Shown here in pieces: positions 15,424-23,265 of a DNA stretch of 26,698 nucleotides. The position numbers and the translations under genes are program-made. The stretch comes from Prevotella sp. UBA5379 (lineage in GTDB: Bacteria; Bacteroidota; Bacteroidia; Bacteroidales; Bacteroidaceae), in the NCBI GenBank assembly GCA_002409785.1, contig DHOX01000069.1, forward strand, positions 1 through 26,698, read 5' to 3'. The notes under the pieces are model-generated. The model did no database searches. It was given only the letters and a program-made list of their open reading frames with translations, and was not told the DNA's origin. The stretch's first letter is position 1, and each line of letters begins with the position of its first letter.

Positions 15424-15762
15424 ATGCGAGAAACGAGACAAAACCGTATAGCCAGACTCCTGCAAAAGGAACTGGCGACACTTTTCCAGGAGCAGACCCG
15501 CAGGACTCATGGTATCCTGATTAGTGTGACCAATGTGAAAATCAGTCCTGATATGAGTGTCTGTACTGCTTATCTCTCAATTTTTCCTTCTGAGAAAGCG
15601 GATGACATTGTGAAAAATATCCGTACAAATGAAAAGACCATTCGCTATAGTCTGGGGACGCGTGTAGGGAAACAGTTGCGCATTATACCTGAGTTGCGTT
15701 TCTTCCTCGATGATACGCTGGATTATCAGCAGCATATTGATGATATCCTGCAGGAGAAATAA
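15424..15762 (+). CDS. rbfA: Ribosome-binding factor A
   Basis: A 112-residue KH-like protein needed for late maturation of the 30S subunit and 16S rRNA 5'-end processing. The N-terminal pattern RQNRIARLLQKELATLFQEQ, the core ISVTNVKISPDMSVCTAYLSIFP, and the C-terminal GKQLRIIPELRFFLDDTLDYQQHID are diagnostic for the family. Length is normal. Only 16 bp separate its stop from the start of the permease gene downstream, so the two are probably co-transcribed. The 137-bp gap from murI holds the inverted repeat ACAATCAC (15354-15361)/GTGATTGT (15392-15399), of unknown role. Confidence 0.95.
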   Translation: MRETRQNRIARLLQKELATLFQEQTRRTHGILISVTNVKISPDMSVCTAYLSIFPSEKADDIVKNIRTNEKTIRYSLGTRVGKQLRIIPELRFFLDDTLDYQQHIDDILQEK

Positions 15763-15778
15763 TCATTGACTGATTCGT

Positions 15779-17008
15779 ATGAATTTCCCCCTTTTCATAG
15801 CCAGAAGATACCTCTTTTCCAAAAAGAGTACTCATGCCATTAATATCATCAGCGCCATCAGTGTGATCGGAGTTGCAGTAGCTACAATGGCAATGGTTAT
15901 CGTGTTAAGTGTGTTCAACGGCTTCCATGACCTTATTGCGTCCCTGTTTACTAATTTTGATCCTCAGTTGGAAATCGTTCCTGCGATGGGCAAGACCGCT
16001 CCGGCGGATGATCCTGTTCTTACAAAAATCCGTAGGCTCCCTCAGGTAGAAGTGTCTACTGAGTGTGTGGAAGACCAAGCCCTTGCGGTCTATCATAATA
16101 AGCAGGCGATGGTAATGATCAAGGGCGTGGAAGATGATTTCCCCCAGTTGTCCCATATCACGGATATTCTTTATGGTAATGGTAGTTTTGAACTCCATGC
16201 AGCTAACTTGCAGTATGGTATCCTGGGGATTCAACTTGCCCAGCAATTAGATGCGGGGGCAGACTGGGATGGTTATATGAAGATCTTTGCTCCGGTAAAA
16301 GAGGGGCAGTTGGATCTGGCTGATCCTTCTAATAGCTTTGTCGTGGACTCGATCATCTCACCGGGCGTGGTCTTTTCCGTCAAGCAGGCGGAGTATGATA
16401 AAAATTATATTTTAACGTCGATCGCTTTTGCCCGTAATCTGTTTGGCCAACAGGGAATGCTTTCATCTTTGGAGCTTCGGCTGAAACAGAATTCGGATCT
16501 TGAATCCGTGAAAAGGGAGATGCAGAAAATAGCCGGGAAGAAATACCGGGTGCTAGACCGGTTTCAACAGCAGGATGATACTTTCAAGATCATGACCATC
16601 GAGAAACTGATGGCTTATCTTTTCCTGACATTCATTCTGGTAGTGGCCTGTTTTAATATCATCGGTTCTCTGTCCATGTTGATCATTGATAAGAAAAATG
16701 ATGTGGTCACCTTGCGGAATCTCGGGGCCAGTGACAAGCAGATTGTACGTATCTTCCTTTTTGAGGGAAGGATGATCTCTGTTATCGGTGCTATTGTCGG
16801 AATTGCGATCGGGCTCCTTCTCTGTTGGCTGCAACAGACTTATGGATTTGTTTCTCTCGGGAAATCTGCAGGATCGTTCATCGTTGATGCTTATCCGGTG
16901 AGTGTCCATTATTCGGATATTCTGCTGGTTTTCCTGACAGTGATCGCTGTGGGATGGCTTGCGGTTTATTATCCTGTTAGATATTTAAGCAAAAGACTTT
17001 TAAGTTAA
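15779..17008 (+). CDS. LolC/LolE-like ABC transporter permease (FtsX domain)
   Basis: A 409-residue inner-membrane protein with the MacB/FtsX/LolE layout. One transmembrane helix lies near the N-terminus (about 20-46), a periplasmic domain spans about 47-275, and three helices sit in the C-terminal FtsX domain (about 279-304, 325-351 and 376-397). The N-terminal ARRYLFSKKSTHAINIISAISVIGVA is typical of LolC/LolE proteins, which extract lipoproteins from the inner membrane. No ATPase gene is adjacent, so its LolD-like partner must be encoded elsewhere. Translation probably couples to rbfA, 16 bp upstream. Substrate assignment to lipoproteins is by family only. Confidence 0.88.
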   Translation: MNFPLFIARRYLFSKKSTHAINIISAISVIGVAVATMAMVIVLSVFNGFHDLIASLFTNFDPQLEIVPAMGKTAPADDPVLTKIRRLPQVEVSTECVEDQALAVYHNKQAMVMIKGVEDDFPQLSHITDILYGNGSFELHAANLQYGILGIQLAQQLDAGADWDGYMKIFAPVKEGQLDLADPSNSFVVDSIISPGVVFSVKQAEYDKNYILTSIAFARNLFGQQGMLSSLELRLKQNSDLESVKREMQKIAGKKYRVLDRFQQQDDTFKIMTIEKLMAYLFLTFILVVACFNIIGSLSMLIIDKKNDVVTLRNLGASDKQIVRIFLFEGRMISVIGAIVGIAIGLLLCWLQQTYGFVSLGKSAGSFIVDAYPVSVHYSDILLVFLTVIAVGWLAVYYPVRYLSKRLLS

Positions 17009-17028
17009 GTCGCTTGCATGAGTGATTT

Positions 17029-17067
17029 CACGGTGATGATCATGTCCTTTTAGATCTTATCATCGTG
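17029..17067. terminator. Shared hairpin between convergent genes
   Basis: CACGGTGATGA (17029-17039) pairs with TTATCATCGTG (17057-17067) over 11 bp with two G-U wobbles and a loop containing CCTTTTAG. It lies between the permease gene and the minus-strand methyltransferase and overlaps the latter's last codons. It has no clear T-tract on the plus strand. Confidence 0.4.
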
Positions 17068-17767
17068 AGGTGCTCTGCTTTTTATGAATGAGGGTTAACC
17101 CGTCTCTGACGGGAAGGATGATGTCTTCGGTACGCGGATCTGCAGCGACAAAATCATTAAATCTGCGGATGCCGGCCGTCTGGGCATCATGTTCATATCG
17201 GGGATCAATGACATGCCCGTCCCACAGGGTGTTGTCTGCGAGAATGAAACCACCTGGTCTTAGAAGGCTCATGACGGTCTCATAGGTCTTTAGATAAGTA
17301 CGTTTGTCACCATCTATGAATGCCATGTCAAAAGTGAGGCCTAATAGAGGCGCTTCCTCGTTGGCGTCACCGATGTGCAACTCGATCTTGTCTGCTACGG
17401 GAGAGTTTTCTATCCATCTTCGGGTTAAATCTTCCATCTCATCGTTGATCTCGAAGGTATAGATTTTGCCTCCCGCCGGGAGTCCTTCTGCCATACAGAT
17501 CGCACTATAACCGCTGAATGTTCCTACTTCAAGAATGTTTCGTGGACGAATCATTCGGACGAACATTTTCAGTATCCGTCCTTGCAGGTATCCGCTTGAC
17601 ATCCGTCCATGGAGGGTGTGGATATTTGTGGCGCGCCAGAGTCGATAGAGGTAATCTCCTTCCGGTTCACTATGCTCGCGGATGTACTGGTCCAACAGAT
17701 TGTCTTCGGGCCTTTCATCGTTGGGGTTGACAAGGGATGTGGATCGCCCTGGATTTTGTTTGCTCAT
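17060..17767 (-). CDS. Class I SAM-dependent O-methyltransferase (family 3, COMT-like)
   Basis: A 235-residue Rossmann-fold methyltransferase. The SAM-binding motif I is EVGTFSGYSA (80-89), with Glu106 in FEIND binding the ribose. GDANE (133-137) follows, then AFIDGDK (149-155) and DNTLWDG (178-184), which supply the metal-coordinating Asp and Asn residues of the cation-dependent catechol-OMT-like group. Bacterial members include small-molecule O-methyltransferases and TrmR, which methylates 5-hydroxyuridine in tRNA; sequence alone does not decide between them. It lies 41 bp downstream of aroQ on the same strand, so the two are probably one transcript. The first 25 residues are poorly conserved in character. 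Confidence 0.88.
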   Translation of the reverse strand: MSKQNPGRSTSLVNPNDERPEDNLLDQYIREHSEPEGDYLYRLWRATNIHTLHGRMSSGYLQGRILKMFVRMIRPRNILEVGTFSGYSAICMAEGLPAGGKIYTFEINDEMEDLTRRWIENSPVADKIELHIGDANEEAPLLGLTFDMAFIDGDKRTYLKTYETVMSLLRPGGFILADNTLWDGHVIDPRYEHDAQTAGIRRFNDFVAADPRTEDIILPVRDGLTLIHKKQSTSR

Positions 17768-17808
17768 CTTTGAAGGACAATAATTACCCGTTGGGTTATT
17801 GAGGACGA

Positions 17809-18243
17809 TTATCCTTTCTTGGTTGAAAGGATCCCTGCAATGGCCAGGTCATACCCCGCAAGTCCAAACCCGCAAATGGTACCCAGACAGGCACAACTGA
17901 TCATGGATTTGTGACGGTATTCTTCTCTTTGGAAAATATTGGATATATGAATTTCAATTACGGGACATTTCAGGCTGCGGATACAATCTTGGAGAGCTAT
18001 ACTGGTATGTGTGTATGCACCGGCATTAAGCACGATGCCATCGTACGAAAATCCGGTTTCCTGCATCTTGTTGATCAGCTCTCCTTCGATATTGCTCTGA
18101 TAATAGTCTATCTGGATCTCGGGGTATTTGGCTTTGAGCTTTGGTAAATAGCTCTCAAAAGAATGATCTCCATAAATCCCTGGCTCTCTGATTCCTAAGA
18201 GATTCAGGTTAGGGCCGTTGATGATTTGTATTTTCATATTCAA
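17809..18243 (-). CDS. aroQ: 3-dehydroquinate dehydratase, type II
   Basis: A 144-residue enzyme of the shikimate pathway that dehydrates 3-dehydroquinate to 3-dehydroshikimate and acts as a dodecamer. Motifs are NGPNLNLLGIREPGIYG (9-25), containing the catalytic Arg19 and Tyr24, NAGAYTHTS (73-81), EIHISN (97-102) with catalytic His99, and the closing GTICGFGLAGYDLA. Length is normal. ATG at 18237 (two codons later) is an alternative start. It is transcribed leftward with the methyltransferase behind it, and is divergent from xerD. A minus-strand TAACTTTG box lies 42 bp upstream. Confidence 0.96.
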   Translation of the reverse strand: MNMKIQIINGPNLNLLGIREPGIYGDHSFESYLPKLKAKYPEIQIDYYQSNIEGELINKMQETGFSYDGIVLNAGAYTHTSIALQDCIRSLKCPVIEIHISNIFQREEYRHKSMISCACLGTICGFGLAGYDLAIAGILSTKKG

Positions 18244-18253
18244 TAATAATTTG

Positions 18254-18261
18254 TACCTTTG
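18254..18261 (+). promoter_or_regulatory. Putative -7 box for xerD
   Basis: TACCTTTG matches the -7 consensus and would start transcription near 18268, giving a leader of about 80 nt. The nearest TTTG (18225-18228) is 25 bp away, too far for a standard -33 element. Confidence 0.4.
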
Positions 18262-18285
18262 TTCTTAACAATCGTATCTTAACTG

Positions 18286-18293
18286 CAAAGTTA
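18286..18293 (-). promoter_or_regulatory. Putative -7 box for aroQ
   Basis: On the minus strand this reads TAACTTTG and ends 42 bp before the aroQ ATG; transcription would start near 18279. The -33 position lacks a good TTG. The box faces the putative xerD box across about 24 bp. Confidence 0.5.
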
Positions 18294-18347
18294 ATGAAAA
18301 TTCTTGGAATGGTCAGCCAGTAAGATAAAAAGTATAAAAGTTTGAAA

Positions 18348-19283
18348 ATGGAAAAGACTTTTTCTGTTGAGATAATGAAAGGCTATCTGAGGTATCTTAA
18401 ACTTGAAAGGAGTTATTCTCCCAATACCGTTGAAGCTTATCATCGGGATGTGCTGCTTCTTCTTGAATTCTTTCGGAAGAAGGAGATAAGTCCTGCAGAT
18501 GCCCGACTTGAAGATCTGGAACAATTTTCAGCTGGTTTACATGACTTAGGCGAAGGGCCTAGGTCTCAGGCGAGGATATTAAGCGGCGTGCGTTCTTTTT
18601 ACCGCTATCTGCAACTTGAGGGCTATCTGAAAATGGATCCATCTGAACTGCTCGAATCTCCGCAAATAGGAGAACACCTGCCAGAATACCTGACCACGGA
18701 CGAGGTGGATCAACTGGAAGCTTCTATTGATCTCTCAAAATGGGAAGGGCAGCGTAATAAGGCTATTATCGAGGTCTTGTTTTCCTGTGGCTTGCGCGTT
18801 TCTGAACTGGTAAATCTGCAACTTTCTAATCTGTATCTGGATGAGAAGTTTGTCAGGGTGATAGGTAAGGGAAATAAGGAACGTCTGGTACCTATTTCGG
18901 ATGCAGCTATCAAAGAACTGAATCTTTGGTTTTATGACCGCCGTCAGATGGATATAAAGCCTGGTGAAGAAGGTTATGTCTTCTTAAACCGTCGGGGGCA
19001 CCATCTGACTCGTGTCATGATACTCATCATGATCAAAAAGCAGGCACAGGATGCAGGGATAAAGAAAACAATTTCTCCACATACTCTCCGCCATTCCTTT
19101 GCCACGGCATTGCTGCGGGGCGGTGCTGACCTGCGTGCCATTCAGGCCATGCTGGGGCATGAGAATATCGGAACTACGGAAATATATACGCATCTGGAAA
19201 CTTCAGATCTGAGAAGGGAAATCCTGGAGCATCATCCGAGAAATCAACAGACTTTTCCTTCAGAACGGAAGGATGGAAAATGA
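18348..19283 (+). CDS. xerD: Site-specific tyrosine recombinase XerD
   Basis: A 311-residue tyrosine recombinase, probably the one that resolves chromosome dimers at dif with a XerC partner. The N-terminal SAM-like core-binding domain (about 1-100) includes YLRYLKLERSYSPNTVEAYHRD. The catalytic domain carries the full set: Arg150 in GLRVSEL, Lys174 in GKGNKER, His245 and Arg248 in HTLRHSFAT, His271 in LGHENIGTTEIY, and the nucleophile Tyr280. The ATG at 18348 is preferred over the TTG at 18342. No attachment site, excisionase or cargo lies nearby, and the neighbours are housekeeping genes, which argues for a chromosomal Xer protein rather than a mobile-element integrase. Confidence 0.94.
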   Translation: MEKTFSVEIMKGYLRYLKLERSYSPNTVEAYHRDVLLLLEFFRKKEISPADARLEDLEQFSAGLHDLGEGPRSQARILSGVRSFYRYLQLEGYLKMDPSELLESPQIGEHLPEYLTTDEVDQLEASIDLSKWEGQRNKAIIEVLFSCGLRVSELVNLQLSNLYLDEKFVRVIGKGNKERLVPISDAAIKELNLWFYDRRQMDIKPGEEGYVFLNRRGHHLTRVMILIMIKKQAQDAGIKKTISPHTLRHSFATALLRGGADLRAIQAMLGHENIGTTEIYTHLETSDLRREILEHHPRNQQTFPSERKDGK

Positions 19284-19375
19284 TTCTGAAAATAGTTGCT
19301 GGGATCTCTTCCTGAACGACTTACTTTGAAGGATGACAGATAATTCATGATTTGGACTTAAAAAGGGATAAACGG

Positions 19376-19406
19376 TTTGGAATTATCCGGAAAATTCGTA
19401 ACTTTG
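19376..19406 (+). promoter_or_regulatory. metK promoter
   Basis: TTTG at 19376-19379 is followed after 19 bp by TAACTTTG at 19399-19406, one of the best -33/-7 pairs in the window. Transcription would start near 19413, with a leader of about 33 nt before the ATG at 19446. No SAM riboswitch fits in so short a leader. Confidence 0.75.
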
Positions 19407-19445
19407 CATGATTAAACGGAATAGAATAAAATTAGAGACCAATTT

Positions 19446-20702
19446 ATGTCATATTTATTTTCATCAGAATCAGTTTCAGAAGGTCATCCGGATAAGGTAT
19501 GTGACCAGATTTCTGATGCTTTACTCGATCAGTTTCTCGTTTATGACAGGAACGCGCGTTGCGCTATTGAGACTTTTGCCACTACAGGCCAGGTCATTGT
19601 CATGGGGGAAGTGAGCTCGAAAACTTATATAGATCTGCAGACGGTTACTCGTGATACCATTAAGCATATTGGATATACAAAATCAGAATATCAGTTTGAC
19701 GGCGATTCCTGTGGCTTTCTTTCTGCCATTCATGAGCAGAGTCCTGATATTACTCGTGGTGTCCTCCGGGAGAAGGAAGAGGATCAGGGAGCGGGTGATC
19801 AAGGCATGATGTTCGGATATGCGACAAATGAGACGGAAAACTATATGCCGGTTTCACTTGACCTGGCTCATTTGATGATGAAGACGCTTGCGGATATTCG
19901 GAAGGAAGGTAAAAGAATGCTTTATCTCCGTCCGGATTCTAAGTGTCAGGTTACGGTTGAGTACAGTGATGATAATATTCCTCAGCGTATTGATACGATT
20001 GTCGTTTCGACACAGCATGATGAATTTGATAAAAATGATTCTCGTATGTTGTCTAAAATAAAGGACGACGTTCTCCATATCTTGATTCCTGAAGTTAAAA
20101 AGCGTTGTGGAGCAAAGACCTTGGCTCTTTTTAATGATCAGATCAAATATTTGGTTAACCCTACGGGAAAGTTTGTCATCGGTGGTCCTCATGGGGACAC
20201 AGGACTGACAGGACGCAAGATCATCGTAGATACGTATGGCGGTAAAGGTGCACATGGCGGCGGCTCTTTCTCAGGGAAAGATCCTTCAAAGGTGGATCGC
20301 TCTGCAACTTATGCGGCTCGTTATATCGCTAAGAATATGGTCGCAGCAGGCGTGGCTGATGAGATGCTGGTACAGTTGGCTTATGCTATTGGAGTGGCAG
20401 AGCCGGTGAGCGTTTACGTGAACACCTACGGAAGAAGTCATGTGAAAATGGCGGATGGTGAGATCGCAAAAAAAATAGGAGAGATGTATGATTTGCGTCC
20501 TAAAGCTATTGAACGTGCATTGAAGCTTCGCCAGCCTATGTATTTTGAAACGGCTTCCTATGGTCACATGGGACGGAAAAATGAAGTGGTGAAGAAGGTC
20601 TTTACCTCTCGCTACCATGAGCCTAAAACTGTCGAGGTTGAACTTTTCACGTGGGAAAAACTGGATCAGGTGGAGAGAATAAAGAAGGAGTTTGGTTTAT
20701 AG
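19446..20702 (+). CDS. metK: S-adenosylmethionine synthetase
   Basis: A 418-residue enzyme making S-adenosylmethionine from methionine and ATP in the cytoplasm. Diagnostic segments are SEGHPDKVCDQISDALLD (11-28) with the ATP/metal-binding His14 and Asp16, the family signature GAGDQGMMFGYATNE, GGPHGDTGLTGRKIIVDTYGG, and the P-loop-like GAHGGGSFSGKDPSKVDRS. It is about 30 residues longer than the E. coli enzyme, with an insert after the DQGMMFGY segment, which I recall as usual in Bacteroidota. It has its own strong promoter. The DUF4271 gene begins within a few bases of its stop, so read-through into the hemD-rnpA-yidD group is likely. Confidence 0.97.
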   Translation: MSYLFSSESVSEGHPDKVCDQISDALLDQFLVYDRNARCAIETFATTGQVIVMGEVSSKTYIDLQTVTRDTIKHIGYTKSEYQFDGDSCGFLSAIHEQSPDITRGVLREKEEDQGAGDQGMMFGYATNETENYMPVSLDLAHLMMKTLADIRKEGKRMLYLRPDSKCQVTVEYSDDNIPQRIDTIVVSTQHDEFDKNDSRMLSKIKDDVLHILIPEVKKRCGAKTLALFNDQIKYLVNPTGKFVIGGPHGDTGLTGRKIIVDTYGGKGAHGGGSFSGKDPSKVDRSATYAARYIAKNMVAAGVADEMLVQLAYAIGVAEPVSVYVNTYGRSHVKMADGEIAKKIGEMYDLRPKAIERALKLRQPMYFETASYGHMGRKNEVVKKVFTSRYHEPKTVEVELFTWEKLDQVERIKKEFGL

Positions 20703-20708
20703 TTGATT

Positions 20709-21728
20709 ATGGCATTAGGAGATTCCATGCCGCTATTTTTAACATTGATGCACGGTCCTTACGTCTTAGAACGGTCAATTCAGCATCAGCCTACTCCAGC
20801 ACAAGTGCTGAAAAGGCTGCCAGAGGGGGCTACGCCCGGGCAACAGGATTCTGCAATCCAGCGGAACATCCATCCCGGAAAGGTCCATTGGAGTACAATG
20901 CCGGATACGCTTCACTTGCCTGGACAAGTGGCAGGGAAGAGCGTGAAAAATGTTGTCCTTCCGACCTATTATAAAGAGTCTTTCTTCTCTAGAGACTCTA
21001 TGTTCCATCCTGAACTGCCGGGAGGAAGATTGGGGGTGGCAGGCGATCCTGTTCCTTATACTATTGCAGGTGATGATCTGTTGACGGTTCTGTTGCTGGC
21101 CTGTTTTATCCTGGCAATGGTCGCTTTTGCTAAATGCCGTTCTTTCTTTTACCATCAGGCTAAGAATTTTTTCTTTCCTCCGCGAATGGAACAAACTGCG
21201 ATGACCGAAACTTCCAATGAGTTTAGATACCAGTTCTTTTTCATCCTCCAGACTTGTCTGCTTTTCGCATTGACTTTCTTCCTGTATACTCGTTCTGTCT
21301 TTGGAGATACATTCGCAATTTCCCGGTATAAAATTATAGGAATTTATACAGTGGTGCTGGCTGGCTATTTCTTCGTGAAAGGCTTGGCTTATTGGTTTAT
21401 CAACTGGATATTCTTTGATAAGCGGAAAAACGAACAATGGTTTCATGCTTATTTCTTCCTGATATCCACAGAAGGGGTCGTGCTGTTCCCCATGATTATG
21501 CTGATGGCTTATTTCAGATTGCCACTCCAGACGGGTATGATTTATGCGCTGATTGTAGTGGTTTTGTTTAAATTACTCACCTTTTATAAGGCCTTTATTA
21601 TCTTTTCTCAAAGAATCAGTGCCATTGTGCAGAATATTTTGTACTTTTGTACGCTTGAAGTCATCCCCATGCTTGTGTTATGGGGCATTTGGGAGATGAT
21701 TGGTAATGATATGAAAATAACTTTTTAG
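20709..21728 (+). CDS. DUF4271-type integral membrane protein
   Basis: A 339-residue protein with a polar N-terminal region (about 1-115, rich in Pro, Gly and His, possibly periplasmic or disordered). Six or so hydrophobic segments follow: LLTVLLLACFILAMVAF, FFILQTCLLFALTFFLY, IIGIYTVVLAGYFFVKG, a segment starting at FLISTEGVVLFPMIMLM, MIYALIVVVLFKLLTFY and the final VIPMLVLWGIW. This matches the Bacteroidota DUF4271 family, whose function is unknown; in this phylum it typically precedes hemD. The frame opens with a TTG at 20703, but ATG at 20709 is more natural. Only 6 bp separate its stop from hemD. Confidence 0.85.
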   Translation: MALGDSMPLFLTLMHGPYVLERSIQHQPTPAQVLKRLPEGATPGQQDSAIQRNIHPGKVHWSTMPDTLHLPGQVAGKSVKNVVLPTYYKESFFSRDSMFHPELPGGRLGVAGDPVPYTIAGDDLLTVLLLACFILAMVAFAKCRSFFYHQAKNFFFPPRMEQTAMTETSNEFRYQFFFILQTCLLFALTFFLYTRSVFGDTFAISRYKIIGIYTVVLAGYFFVKGLAYWFINWIFFDKRKNEQWFHAYFFLISTEGVVLFPMIMLMAYFRLPLQTGMIYALIVVVLFKLLTFYKAFIIFSQRISAIVQNILYFCTLEVIPMLVLWGIWEMIGNDMKITF

Positions 21729-21734
21729 GACAAG

Positions 21735-22490
21735 ATGATAAAGAAAATTCTGGTTTCTCAGCCTCGGCCGACAAGCGAAAAGTCTCCCTATTATGACTTG
21801 GAAAAATTATTTAAGGTGGAGTGCGTATTTCGTCCATTCTTTAAGGTTGAGGGCATCTCTTCAAGGGAATTTCGTCAGCAGAAAATCAATTTGTTGAATT
21901 ACACGGCAGTGGTTTTTACATCTCGTCATGCGATTGATAACTATTTCAAGTTAGCTAAGGATTTGCGGATCACAATTCCTGAAGACATGAAGTATTTTTG
22001 TGTCATAGAGACAATAGCTCTCTATATCCAAAAATACATACCCTATCATAAAAGAAAAATATTCTTTGGCAATACGGGCAAAGTAGATGATCTCATCCCT
22101 TTGATGGCAAAACATAAGGGGGAGAAATTCCTGGTACCCTTGAGCAGTGTCCATAGTAATAAGATTGCCAACCTACTGGATGAGAAAAAGTTGAACCATA
22201 CGGAGTGTGTGATGTATCGGACGGTGAGCAATGACTTTACGGAAGATGAAAGGAAAAATTTTGACTTCGATATGGTGGTGTTCTTCAGTCCTACGGGGGT
22301 GAAAGCCTTGAAGCAGAATTTTCCGGATTTTGTCCAGGACAAAATTCGTATTGCTGCTTTCGGACCGGCTACTGCTAAGACTGTGAGGGAGGAAGGGTTC
22401 CGCCTGGATCTTCAGGCTCCTTCTCAGGATCACCCTTCGATGACCAGTGCTCTGGGTGCTTATCTGAAAAAAGAAAACAAAAAAAGATAG
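21735..22490 (+). CDS. hemD: Uroporphyrinogen-III synthase
   Basis: A 251-residue protein of the HemD fold: two alpha/beta domains. The first begins IKKILVSQPRPTSEKSPYY and contains NYTAVVFTSRHAIDNYF. The second begins after KGEKFLVPLSSVHSNKIANLL and contains MVVFFSPTGVKALKQNF and IAAFGPATAKTVREEGF, followed by PSMTSALGAYL. These are the usual weakly conserved family landmarks. The enzyme cyclises hydroxymethylbilane to uroporphyrinogen III. No other tetrapyrrole gene is in the window. It is tightly packed between DUF4271 (6 bp) and rnpA (7 bp), indicating one transcript. Confidence 0.9.
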   Translation: MIKKILVSQPRPTSEKSPYYDLEKLFKVECVFRPFFKVEGISSREFRQQKINLLNYTAVVFTSRHAIDNYFKLAKDLRITIPEDMKYFCVIETIALYIQKYIPYHKRKIFFGNTGKVDDLIPLMAKHKGEKFLVPLSSVHSNKIANLLDEKKLNHTECVMYRTVSNDFTEDERKNFDFDMVVFFSPTGVKALKQNFPDFVQDKIRIAAFGPATAKTVREEGFRLDLQAPSQDHPSMTSALGAYLKKENKKR

Positions 22491-22497
22491 ATTCTCT

Positions 22498-22896
22498 ATG
22501 CCTGCAGGATCGCTTACATTTAGTAAAAACGAGCGGCTATGTAGCAAAGTGCTGATAGACCGGCTCTTTTCGAGGAGCAGTAGCCATTCGCTGTCTGCCT
22601 TTCCTTTGAGGGCCGTCTACCAAATAGTAGAACGTGTACCGGAAGAACCGCAGGATAAAGTGCTGATCAGTGTTCCTAAACGTTGCTTTAAACGGGCTGT
22701 CAAACGGAATCGGGTGAAAAGGCAGATAAGGGAGGCTTTCAGAAAAAACAAGTACCTCTTGCTCCATGTCTTGTCTGCCTGCCCTGAAGACCAGGTCGTG
22801 ATCGCTTTTCTCTGGCAGGATCCTCAATTGTATGAGACGGATGAGATAGAGAAGAAGGTCGTATCTCTGCTGCGGCGGATCAGTGAAAGAATATGA
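22498..22896 (+). CDS. rnpA: Ribonuclease P protein component
   Basis: A 132-residue basic protein that assists the RNase P RNA in 5' tRNA maturation. It begins in the family manner (LTFSKNERLCSKVLIDRLF) and has the conserved strand VLISVPKRCFKRAVKRN. The RNR motif (Arg70-Asn71-Arg72) lies within VKRNRVKRQIREAFR. Length is within the normal range. Its last four bases overlap the yidD start (ATGA), a translational coupling arrangement. The rnpA-yidD pair is widespread in bacteria, but here it follows hemD instead of rpmH, as in other Bacteroidota. Confidence 0.95.
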   Translation: MPAGSLTFSKNERLCSKVLIDRLFSRSSSHSLSAFPLRAVYQIVERVPEEPQDKVLISVPKRCFKRAVKRNRVKRQIREAFRKNKYLLLHVLSACPEDQVVIAFLWQDPQLYETDEIEKKVVSLLRRISERI

Positions 22897-23165
22897 ATGT
22901 ACTGAGGGCAATATTTAAAGGGTTGAAGAAGGGGATTCATCTGATACTCAGACTGATCACCTGGCTACTGGTGTTGCCTATTATATTTTATCAGCGGTTT
23001 ATCTCTCCTTTTACTCCTCCAAGTTGTCGGTTTACTCCCACTTGTTCTGAATATGCCCGACAGGCGTTGTTGAAGTATGGACCGTTAAAGGGACTGTATC
23101 TCGCCATAAGGAGAATCCTCCGTTGTCATCCATGGGGAGGATCGGGTTATGATCCGGTACCCTGA
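22893..23165 (+). CDS. yidD: Membrane protein insertion efficiency factor YidD
   Basis: A 90-residue protein with an amphipathic and hydrophobic N-terminus (about 1-36) and the diagnostic Cys-containing core PSCRFTPTCSEYARQALLKYG, followed by RRILRCHPWGGSGYDPVP. YidD works near the YidC insertase at the inner face of the cytoplasmic membrane. It overlaps rnpA by 4 bp. The frame stops just after the conserved GYDPVP, which is the usual end. A small hairpin AAGGG-GCTT-CCCTT (23204-23217) without a T-tract lies between it and tyrS. Confidence 0.95.
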   Translation: MNVLRAIFKGLKKGIHLILRLITWLLVLPIIFYQRFISPFTPPSCRFTPTCSEYARQALLKYGPLKGLYLAIRRILRCHPWGGSGYDPVP

Positions 23166-23265
23166 GGATAGATACAGTCAGGAGAATGAGGGATTGAAAT
23201 AGGAAGGGGCTTCCCTTGCTGCTTAGAAATGAAGAATAAAATATATATCTATAAAGAGTTACACG

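Noticed and set aside
18348..19283. Tyrosine recombinase as evidence of a mobile element
   Set aside because: All neighbours are housekeeping genes, and no attachment repeats, excisionase or cargo are present. It reads as chromosomal XerD.
23204..23217. AAGGG-GCTT-CCCTT hairpin between yidD and tyrS as a terminator
   Set aside because: The stem is 5 bp and no T-tract follows; it cannot be supported as a terminator.
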